This document shows positions 1 through 8,200 of a stretch of 64,000 nucleotides of DNA, piece after piece. This DNA is from CAZPXZ01 sp965221505 (GTDB lineage Bacteria; Pseudomonadota; Alphaproteobacteria; Rhodobacterales; CAZPXZ01): the NCBI GenBank assembly GCA_965221505.1, contig CBDCSI010000001.1, positions 2,604,001-2,668,000 of the forward strand, written 5' to 3'. The stretch's first letter is position 1, and every line of letters begins with the position of its first letter. Made by a program: the position numbers and the translations under genes. The notes below the pieces were generated by a model. It saw nothing but the letters and a program-made list of their open reading frames with translations, did not search any database and had not been told where the DNA came from.

Positions 1-1443
1 GCCGGCCGGATTCAGATTCCCGTAGAACGTATGGAATTCGCCGGCGTCGCAGGAGTGGCGCAAGACCGCCCCGCCGCCTCGCTCCCCCGTGCGGAAGACC
101 GCAACGACCGTTCCCGCCCAGGGCGCGACGACGGGCGTCCCGGCAGGCGCCCGAAGGTCCACGCCGAGGCGAACCGTGCGCTCGAATCCGGGATCTCCCG
201 GATCCCCGCCCCGGCAGGCCTCCCCGTACCGGACGGCGACGCGATCCGCGAACGGGAGCGGATGTCCCGCGTCCGGGGCAACGGAATCGACGGCGTCCGG
301 CGCCCGTGCGAGGGGACTCGCTTCCGCGCTCGTCGCGCCGCCGGCCGGTGCCCCGGAATCCAGAATGCGGGCAAAGCGGCCGCGCGTCCGATCGAGCCAG
401 GACAAGACGGACTGCGCCCCCTTGGCCGCCGGCATTCCGCACGCCATGCGAAGGCGCTGGAGGAGACGGTCCGAATCGACTGCGCCGGATTCCAGAACCT
501 GCCAGGCCGGAGCTTCGGAGACGGTGACGTACGGATCGTCGGGGCGTCGCTCCGCCATGCGGGCCGAGTTCACCACGCTGACAGCCAGCCGCATGCGAAG
601 GAGCGGCCAGACGAGCGCAAGCTCCGCTTCCGAGAGCGGTCGTGCGGAATGAAACCCGGCGGCGATCGCAGCGATCGTGACCTCCGGCCGCGCCTGAGCG
701 AACACGGCGTACGCACAGAGGGTCGTCAACTCGCACAGATCGGGAGCGCGGCACATGTCGCCGAAATCCACGACGCCGCCGACCGTCGGCGCGCGGCTCA
801 GCGAAGGTCGAATCAGGACGTTGCAGTCGTTCAGGTCGTTGTGGATCGCCTGCGCCGGCAACGCCTCGAACGCATCCCTGCTTGCGGAGAACGCGTCCGC
901 GACGGAGCGGACGAGGTCGCGTCGCCGGCGATCCCGGACGGAGGACACGCACTTCTCGATCCACAGGGACTGGAGCGGGTTCCACTTCAGCGGCCGCTCG
1001 AGGAGCGGATGTTCGAAGTCCCTGAGCGCGATCGCGATGCGGCCCGCGGTTCGGCCCAGCTCCCGATCCAGCGCTTCGCTTCGCGGCCGAAACTCCGAAA
1101 TTCGCACGCCCGGAAGCCATTCCTGCAGCCAGGCGATGCGACGCTCGCCGCCGTCCGTTTCGAACTCGGCCAGATCGCCGCCCTCGCCGGTCCGGACGCA
1201 GGCTGCGACGGGAAGCGCGGGGTCCGCCGACCGCAGCCGCCGAATGGCGGAGATCTGCATGCGGACGAACTCCGGATCGCAGTCCGCGCGCATGATCTTG
1301 AGGACATGGCGCCCGTTCGCGCTCCGCGCGAGGAAGTTCAGGTCGAACTCCCCTTCGAGCGGCGTCAGGTCGCACTCTACGCCCCAGAACCGGCGCAAGA
1401 CCGCCGCCGGGAGAGCGCTTCCGGCGTCTCGGACAACGGTCAC
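1..1443 (-). CDS. Partial fusion protein: APH-type kinase domain followed by an M23-like domain
   Basis: The reading frame is open from GTG 1443 to the left window edge, so at least 481 codons are seen and the C-terminus is missing. The first ~290 residues are an aminoglycoside/choline phosphotransferase fold: HNDLNDCN fits the catalytic HxDxxxxN loop, followed by the metal-binding DFGD. Near residues 395–480 the sequence changes to an M23/LytM-like beta domain (RLGVDLRAPAGTPVVAPWAG, then FHTFYGNL). From family knowledge I recall APH–M23–class III aminotransferase fusions of about 1000 residues acting on phosphorylated amines; the aminotransferase would lie outside the window, so this is inference. 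It starts 43 bp after the permease stop, on the same strand, so co-transcription with the ABC importer is likely. A TTG at 1485 is an alternative start. The opposite strand is also open over the whole stretch, but only this frame shows motifs. Confidence 0.8.
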   Translation of the reverse strand, partial: MTVVRDAGSALPAAVLRRFWGVECDLTPLEGEFDLNFLARSANGRHVLKIMRADCDPEFVRMQISAIRRLRSADPALPVAACVRTGEGGDLAEFETDGGERRIAWLQEWLPGVRISEFRPRSEALDRELGRTAGRIAIALRDFEHPLLERPLKWNPLQSLWIEKCVSSVRDRRRRDLVRSVADAFSASRDAFEALPAQAIHNDLNDCNVLIRPSLSRAPTVGGVVDFGDMCRAPDLCELTTLCAYAVFAQARPEVTIAAIAAGFHSARPLSEAELALVWPLLRMRLAVSVVNSARMAERRPDDPYVTVSEAPAWQVLESGAVDSDRLLQRLRMACGMPAAKGAQSVLSWLDRTRGRFARILDSGAPAGGATSAEASPLARAPDAVDSVAPDAGHPLPFADRVAVRYGEACRGGDPGDPGFERTVRLGVDLRAPAGTPVVAPWAGTVVAVFRTGERGGGAVLRHSCDAGEFHTFYGNLNPAG

Positions 1444-1486
1444 GGCTCGCCCGCCTTCCGGTCGGGTTTCCGCGCCGGCCGGCAAC

Positions 1487-2245
1487 TCAGGTCGGCGAAC
1501 GTTCCGCCCAGCCGGCGAAGATGCGCTCCAGGAACACGACGATGTAGTAGAGCAGGATCCCGAGCGCCGCCAGGGCGATCAGGACCGCAAACATCAGCGG
1601 GTAGTCGGCGCTGATCTTGCCGCTGTCGAACAGATGCCCGAGACCGCGCCCGTGCGGCTCCACGATCTCCATCAGGTTCGTGCCGATGAAGGCGAGGGTC
1701 ACCGCGACCTTGAGCGCTCCGAAAAACTCCGGCAACGTCTTCGGCAACGCGATCTTCCAGAAGATCGTGAACCGCGACGCGCCGAGCGAGGCGAGAATGT
1801 CCCGGTATTCCGGCTCCAGCGTGGACAGCCCGATGGAGACCGAGACCGCGATGGGAAAGAACGAGATCAGGAACGCGATCAGGATCGTGTTCATGTCGTG
1901 CTGTCCGACGAACAGGAGCGCAATGATGGGAACTACCGTGGCCTTCGGGATCGCGTTGAACCCGACCAGGAGCGGATAGAGCGCGTCCCGCATGGTCCGG
2001 TTCAGCCCCATGACCATGCCGAGAAACACGCCGACCAGAACCGACAGCACCAGGCCGGCGACCGTCCGCCAAAGCGTGTCCCAGCTGTATTCCAGGAACA
2101 GCCACCGGAATTTCCAGAATGCCGGAACCAGGTCCGACGGGGAGGCCATCTTGTAGTTCGGCCAGTCGTTGACCCAGACGAGAAGCTCCCAGAACGCGCA
2201 GAACACGACCAGTGCGATCAGCGGCGCGAGTTTGCGCCAGTTCAT
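1487..2245 (-). CDS. ABC transporter permease (SsuC/TauC/ThiX-like)
   Basis: Inner-membrane permease of 252 residues with about six hydrophobic segments, the usual length for the BPD_transp_1 nitrate/sulfonate/taurine/pyrimidine-precursor group. The cytoplasmic loop that contacts the ATPase contains EYRDILASLGASRFTIFWKI, the EAA-type motif. The start codon overlaps the stop of the upstream ATPase gene by four bases (ATGA), which points to translational coupling. Binding protein, ATPase and permease lie in one minus-strand operon. The substrate is not determined; related systems import sulfonates, taurine or thiamine pyrimidine precursors. Confidence 0.85.
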   Translation of the reverse strand: MNWRKLAPLIALVVFCAFWELLVWVNDWPNYKMASPSDLVPAFWKFRWLFLEYSWDTLWRTVAGLVLSVLVGVFLGMVMGLNRTMRDALYPLLVGFNAIPKATVVPIIALLFVGQHDMNTILIAFLISFFPIAVSVSIGLSTLEPEYRDILASLGASRFTIFWKIALPKTLPEFFGALKVAVTLAFIGTNLMEIVEPHGRGLGHLFDSGKISADYPLMFAVLIALAALGILLYYIVVFLERIFAGWAERSPT

Positions 2246-3150
2246 TCCGCGTCCTCCGCCGGCGCCCGGCCCTGCGCGATCTGGATCTGGTGCCGCAACA
2301 CGCCCAGCATCTCCGTGGCCTCGGCCGAATACAGCATCTCGATGTCCCTCTCCCCCCGCCAGGGAACCTCCATCACGTATTGCGTCGACGCCGGTCGACC
2401 CGAGAGGACGACCACCACGTCGGCGAGAAAGATCGACTCCCGAAGGTCATGGGTGATCAGAACGCCGGTGAACGGTTCCTCGGCCTTGACCTTGTGCATG
2501 GTTTGCCAGAGGTCTTCGCGCGTAAAGGCGTCCAGCGCGCCGAACGGCTCGTCGAGGATCAGGACTTCGGGCTTGTGGACGATCGCCCGGCAAAGCGAAG
2601 CCCGCTGGCGCATGCCCCCAGACAATTCGCTCGGCCGCTTTTCTTCGAACCCTTCGAGTCCGACCAATTCCAGGAGCTCCCGCGCGCGCGCTTCCTGCTC
2701 GCGTTTGTGCATCCGGGGCGCGACGAGCTCCAGCGGCAGCGTGACGTTGCGCAGGACCGAACGCCATTCGAGCAGCACCGGGTTCTGGAACGCCATGCCG
2801 ACCGAGGATTTCGGTCCGGTCACCTTCTGGCCGTGCAGCCAGACCTCGCCGCCGTCCGGCTTGAGCAGTCCTGCGATCAACCGCGTCAACGTCGACTTGC
2901 CGCACCCGGAGGGTCCCACGACCGCAGCGAATCCGCCCTCGGGAACCTGCATGGCGACGCCGTCGAGAACCGGCAGGGCTCCGCTGTCGGTTTGGTACGA
3001 GAGCAGGACGTCCCGGATGTCGATCAGGGCGTCGTTCCCGGTCGATGCGCCGACGGCCGGCGCGCCCCGCGCCATCGAGGAATCTGCGCGGGCCAGGGTG
3101 GGCGAACTCAAACCGTCGTCCTTCCCGGCCCGCGCATTCGGCTGGCGCAA
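2242..3150 (-). CDS. ABC transporter ATP-binding protein
   Basis: Cytoplasmic ATPase of the nitrate/sulfonate/taurine-type importer. Visible are Walker A GPSGCGKST, the Q-loop in MAFQNP, the signature LSGGMRQR, Walker B VLILDEPFGALD and the switch histidine in ITHDLRE. The protein is 302 residues, longer than the usual ~260. The first ~40 residues are a low-complexity Ala/Gly/Ser/Arg stretch before the core at DALIDIRDVLLSY, so a downstream start (ATG for residue 26) is possible. It follows the binding-protein gene by 11 bp and overlaps the permease start by 4 bp, consistent with one operon. Confidence 0.88.
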   Translation of the reverse strand: MRQPNARAGKDDGLSSPTLARADSSMARGAPAVGASTGNDALIDIRDVLLSYQTDSGALPVLDGVAMQVPEGGFAAVVGPSGCGKSTLTRLIAGLLKPDGGEVWLHGQKVTGPKSSVGMAFQNPVLLEWRSVLRNVTLPLELVAPRMHKREQEARARELLELVGLEGFEEKRPSELSGGMRQRASLCRAIVHKPEVLILDEPFGALDAFTREDLWQTMHKVKAEEPFTGVLITHDLRESIFLADVVVVLSGRPASTQYVMEVPWRGERDIEMLYSAEATEMLGVLRHQIQIAQGRAPAEDAE

Positions 3151-3161
3151 TCCGCCTCGCC

Positions 3162-4169
3162 CTACTGGATCATCCGCATGTCGGAAGCGGGCAGATACCG
3201 GTCCGTGAAATAGAGCGAAGCGTCGGGCGGATTCTGAAACTCGTAGGTCTCGGAGAGTTGCGAAAGCGCCTTCTCCATTCGCGCCGCGTCGACGCCGCCG
3301 ATGCCGTTCGCCTGCACGTAGTCGGTCAGCACGTTCGCGTCGATCGAGAGCTGCAACCTGCGGGTCTCGAGCGCCGCATCGGCGGCCGGGTTGCGCTTGA
3401 CCAGGGAATCGACCGCCGCGGCCGGATCGGCGATGGCGTCTTTCCAGCCCTTGGCGACCGCCGTAATGAAGCCGGTCACGGTGTCGGCATTGTCGGCGGC
3501 GAAATCGGTGTTCACGATGATCGCGTTGCCGTAGAGCGCGAGTCCGTAATCCGCCATCAAGATGGTCGAAATGTCGTCCTCCGGAACCCCGAGCCGAACC
3601 AGGTTCAGGAAGGAGGAGAACGAGAAACCGGTGACCGCGTCCACGTTGCCTTCGGCCAGCATCGGCTCTCGGGTCGGGAAGCCGACCGGCTCGACGGTGA
3701 TCTTGTCGACGTCCAGACCGTTCGCCGTCGCGAAGGCCGGGAACTGGGCCCAGGCTCCGTCGGGCGGCGGCGCGCCCAGAATGCGGCCTTCGAGATCCTT
3801 CGGCACCATGACGCCGAGACTCTTGCGGCCGACCACCGCGAAGGGCGGCTTGTCGTAAATCATCATGACCGCAATGACCGGCGCCCCCGGATTCTGGTCG
3901 AGAAACTTGATCAGGGAGTTGATGTCGGCGAAGCCGACCGGAAACGCGCCGGTGGCCACCTTCGGAATCGCGTCGAGCGAACCCTGGCCTGCGGAGATTT
4001 CCACGTCGAACCCCTCGGCGGCGAAGTGGCCGTTGTCGATGGCGGCGAAATACGGCGCCGACGGTCCTTCGAACTTCCAGTCGAGCGCAAACGGCACCGT
4101 TTGTTGCGCGACCGCGGAACCCGCGACGAGGGTCGCGGCGGCGAGCGCGCCCAGTATTGGCTTGTACAT
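3162..4169 (-). CDS. NMT1/THI5-like periplasmic substrate-binding protein
   Basis: Start chosen at ATG 4169 because a GGAGG ribosome binding site lies about seven bases upstream and the protein then opens with a Sec signal peptide (MYKPILGALAAATLVAGSAVA). The mature part reads TVPFALDWKFEGPSAPYF, typical of NMT1/SsuA-type binding proteins whose N-terminal strand forms the ligand cleft; total 335 residues. It is the first gene of the binding protein–ATPase–permease operon. Family relatives bind thiamine pyrimidine precursors, taurine, sulfonates or nitrate, and the sequence alone does not decide between them. A longer frame running to 4256 lacks a ribosome binding site and would bury the signal peptide. 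Confidence 0.87.
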   Translation of the reverse strand: MYKPILGALAAATLVAGSAVAQQTVPFALDWKFEGPSAPYFAAIDNGHFAAEGFDVEISAGQGSLDAIPKVATGAFPVGFADINSLIKFLDQNPGAPVIAVMMIYDKPPFAVVGRKSLGVMVPKDLEGRILGAPPPDGAWAQFPAFATANGLDVDKITVEPVGFPTREPMLAEGNVDAVTGFSFSSFLNLVRLGVPEDDISTILMADYGLALYGNAIIVNTDFAADNADTVTGFITAVAKGWKDAIADPAAAVDSLVKRNPAADAALETRRLQLSIDANVLTDYVQANGIGGVDAARMEKALSQLSETYEFQNPPDASLYFTDRYLPASDMRMIQ

Positions 4170-4337
4170 TCTTGATCCTCCTTCCTGCCGGACGCGGGAC
4201 CGCTTCCAGGCAGCGGGTGCGGGACCGCTTCGTTCCGGTATCCGTCTCGCCCGCACACTAGATGATTTGCGTTCCGGCGCAAGCGGCGGGACATGCCCGC
4301 GCCGAACGGACCCGGTCGCCGAAACGGGAAACTCCGC

Positions 4338-5264
4338 TCAGCGAATCCCGTTGACGGCGAGAAACACCGAGTAGAGCGACGTAGTTCCGGCGACAAACAG
4401 CCGATTCAGCGCGGCGCCGCCGAAGCAGACGTTTGCGACCGTTTCGGGAATCAGCACCCGGCCGAGCAGGCTTCCGTCCGGCGCGAGGCAGTGCACGCCG
4501 TCTCCTGCACTGGTCCAGATGCGCCCGTCCCGGTCCACGCGAAAGCCGTCGAACAGTCCGTTGTCGCATTCGGCGAGCACCTCGCCGCCGCGCAGCGTCT
4601 TGCCGTCCGACCCCACCGAGAAACAGCGAATATGCCTGGGGCCGCCGGGAATATGGGACGCTCCCGTATCGGCGACGTACAGTCGGGACTCGTCCGGCGA
4701 GAACGCAAGGCCGTTCGGCTCGACGAAATCCGTCGCCACCGCCTCGACCTCGCCCGTGCCGGGATCGACGCGATAGACGTGCCGCGCCCCGATCTCGCTC
4801 TCGGCCCGCTTGCCTTCGTAGTCGATCCGGATCCCGTAGTCGGGATCCGTGAACCAGACGCCGCCGTCCGATGCGACGACGACGTCGTTGGGCGAATTCA
4901 GCCGCTTTCCCTTCCAGCGCTCGGCGACGACCGTGACCGAACCGTCATGTTCGGTGCGCGTGACCCGGCGGGCCAGATGCTCGCAGGTCACCAGCCGGCC
5001 TTGCCGATCCACCGTGTTGCCGTTGGCGTTCATCGACGGCTGTCGAAAGACGGAGACCGACCCGTCCGTCTCGTCGAAGCGAAGGATGCGATCGTTGGGG
5101 ATGTCGGAGAAGACCAGATACCGCCCGGCCGGGAACCAGGCCGGACCCTCGGACCAGCGCGCCCCGGTCCAGAGCCTCTCGACCCGCGCATGGCCGATCA
5201 GGGTCTCGTCGAACGACGGGTGTTCCGCACGAAACCCGGTCCCCTCGACCTGCCCGAAAAACAT
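4338..5264 (-). CDS. SMP-30/gluconolactonase family hydrolase
   Basis: Six-bladed beta-propeller of 308 residues, a normal family length. Metal-site signatures are visible: Glu in WSEGPAWF (about residue 39), Asn in LNSPNDVVV and Asp in FDGFRVDRDGRIW. Members hydrolyse sugar lactones such as gluconolactone, or related esters, with a divalent cation. It begins only 23 bp after the rpoC stop on the same strand, so read-through from the rpo operon is possible. In many Proteobacteria the gene after rpoC is rpsL, so this neighbour is unusual. The gap of 168 bp before the ABC operon shows no obvious promoter to me. Confidence 0.85.
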   Translation of the reverse strand: MFFGQVEGTGFRAEHPSFDETLIGHARVERLWTGARWSEGPAWFPAGRYLVFSDIPNDRILRFDETDGSVSVFRQPSMNANGNTVDRQGRLVTCEHLARRVTRTEHDGSVTVVAERWKGKRLNSPNDVVVASDGGVWFTDPDYGIRIDYEGKRAESEIGARHVYRVDPGTGEVEAVATDFVEPNGLAFSPDESRLYVADTGASHIPGGPRHIRCFSVGSDGKTLRGGEVLAECDNGLFDGFRVDRDGRIWTSAGDGVHCLAPDGSLLGRVLIPETVANVCFGGAALNRLFVAGTTSLYSVFLAVNGIR

Positions 5265-5287
5265 CGTCCCGTCGTCCTCCCGCCGGA

Positions 5288-8200
5288 TTACGCCGCCTCG
5301 CTCTCGACCGTCTCGGCCTTGGCCTCGACGGATTCGGCCTCGACGGCTTCGTCCGTTTCGGCGGCGGCGGCGCTTTCCGGCGAGGAAAACGCCTGCCGCG
5401 CCTCTCTCCGCGCCTCGATCTTGCGCGAATTCTCCCGTCGGCGCGCCGCGTACTCCTCTTCGATCTCGCGATCCCGACGCGCGGCTTCCCGCTGAATTCG
5501 CTTGGTCACGAGTCCGCTACCCGCAGGGATCAGTCGACCGACCACGACGTTTTCCTTGAGGCCGAGCAATTCGTCGACCTCCCCTTCTGCCGCCGCGCGG
5601 GTCAACACCCGCTGGGTCTCCACGAAGGACGCTTCGGCGATGAACGAACTGGTGTCGCGCCGCAGCTCGTCGAAATACCGCCGAACCACCGGATGGCCCT
5701 CCGCCGGACGCCCGCCGGCGGCGACGACCTCCCGGTTGATCTCGGCGAGCAGTCCGCGGTCCACCCGCTCGTCCTCCAGAAGCACCGTGTCGCCGGGATC
5801 GACGATGCGAACCTTGCGAAGCATCTGCCGAACGATCACCTCGATGTGCTTGTCGTTGATCTCCACGCCCTGGGCCCGGTACACCTTGTGGCTCTCGTCG
5901 ATCAGGTAGCGGGCGAGACGCCGCTGCCCCTCCTCCTCGCCGTAGACGTCGAGAATGTCCTGCGGGGCGGGATCGCCGTCGATCAGGTAATCGCCCTTGC
6001 GGATAAAACCGCCCTCGGACACGGAGATATGGCGATCCTTCGGAACCGTGTACTCGACCGGTTCCTCGGCCGGATCGTCGGGCTCGATGATGATGCGCCG
6101 GTTGTTGCCGCGCACCAGACCGAACCGGATTCGACCGTCCATCTTGGCGATGATCGCCCTGGAACCCTCCTTCGACCCGTGCACGTTGAACAGCGCCTCG
6201 AGCCGCGGCAGGCCGCCGGTGATGTCCGTCGAGGTCGCGCTCTCGCGCGGAATCCGGGCTACGACCTCGCCGGCCTGGACCGCGTCCCCGTCCCCGACGA
6301 GGATCATGGCGCCCACCGACAGGAGCGAGCGGGCCTCGACGCCGTCCTCGTCGGTCAGGACGTCCCCATGCTCGTCCTTGATCGCGAGCGACGGCTTGAG
6401 CGTCGAGAGGCGCACCTTCGCCTTTGCGCCGGCCTGCTGCACGCTGCCGGGCGTGCCGGACCAGTCGATCACCACCCGGCGAGTCGCTCCGCTCGTCTCG
6501 TCGCGGTCCTCCCGGTAGGTCAGCCGGGGAATCAGGTCGTCGAACTGCACCCGGCCGTTCCGCTCCGCCACGATGACGTGGTTGTACGGGTCCCACTCCG
6601 CGATCCTGTCTCCCGCCTGAACGGTGCCCCTCGCCTTGCCGTCGGTCACCTCTTCCGACGCGATCCGGGCGCCGCAAGGGACGCTCTCCATCGCCTGAAG
6701 CCGGCCGTGGACGTCGTAGATCGCCAGCCGGGCGCGGCTGCCCGCCACCACCGCGCGACCGTCCGGATCCGTGACGACCTTGCCGTCGAGCACCTCGAAG
6801 GAGCCGTCGGCGGTGGCCTCGACGGACGCCTGCTCGGAAATCGCCGCGGCGCCGCCGGAATGGAACGTCCGCATGGTGAGCTGCGTGCCGGGCTCGCCGA
6901 TCGACTGCGCGGCGATGATCCCGACCGTCTCGCCGATGTTGACCAGTTCGCCGCGCGCCAGGTCGCGCCCGTAACACATCGCGCAGACGCCGTCCAGGCT
7001 CTCGCAGGTCAGCGGCGAGCGGACGCGGATCCGCGGCACGCCGGCCGCCTCGATGGCGTTGGCGTCCCGCTCGCTGATCAGCCGTCCGGCTTCGACCAGC
7101 GTCGTCGCGGTCACCTCGTCCACGACGCTCTCCTGCGCCACTCGCCCGAGAATGCGGGTGCTGAACGGCACGGAGTGGCGCTCGCCCGGCACCACCGCGT
7201 CGATGGCGATCCCGGCTTTCGTCCCGCAATCGGGGATGCGAACCACGCAGCTGTGCGCCAGGTAGACCAGCCGGCGGGTCAGATAGCCGGACCGGGCCGT
7301 CTTCAGCGCGGTATCCGTCTGTCCCTTCCGCGCCCCGTGCGTCGAGTAGAAATACTCGCGGACGGTCAGGCCCTCCATGAAGTTGGACTCGATCGGCGTC
7401 TCGATGATCTCGCCGGAGGGCTTGGACATCAGGCCCCGCATGCCGGCGATCTGCTTCATCTGGTCGCGCGATCCGCGGGCCCCGGAGTGCATCATCATGT
7501 AGACCGAGTTCGGGATTCGCCGGGTCCGGGCAGGCTCCCCGTCGCCGCTGGCGACGTTCACTTCCGCCGGAACCGAGGTGGTACGGACCACCGCGTCCGC
7601 CACGGCGTCGGTGCAGCGCGTCCAGGCCTCCACGACCCGGTCGTACTTGTCCTTTTCGGTGATGAGGTTGTCGCGCAGCTGGGACTCCAACGTTTCGATC
7701 TCGTCGCGCGCCGCGGAAACGAGCGTCTGCTTCTCGTCGGGAATGACCATGTCGCGCATGCCGACGGAGATGCCGGCCGAGCAGGCCGCGCTGAAGCCGA
7801 GCTGCATGAGCCGGTCGCAGAAGATCACCGTCTCCTTCTGGCCGCAGTGGCGATAGACCAGATCGATCAGCTGCCGGACCTCCGCCTTGCGCAGCTCCCG
7901 GTTCACGAAGTCGAAGCGAATCCCCGGCCGGTCCGGCAGAAGCTTGGCGATGCGGATGCGGCCGAGATTGGTCTCGTATCGCTTGACGACGCGCTCGCCG
8001 GAAGCGTCGTAGGTCTCGACGCGGATGAAGATGCGCGAATGCAGCGAGATTCGACCGGCGAACAGCGCGTGTTCCGCCGGCGCCGGCCCGGGGAACGTCA
8101 TCCCCTCGCCCGGCTCCCCGTCCAGCATCTGGGAGAGGTAGTAGAGACCGAGGACGATGTCCTGCGACGGCACGATCACCGGCTTGCCGTCGGCGGGACT

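Noticed and set aside
31..1614. Plus-strand open frame of 527 codons opposite the kinase fusion
   Set aside because: No recognisable motif and Arg/Pro-rich composition; the minus strand carries clear kinase motifs in an uninterrupted frame. It is a GC-bias shadow.
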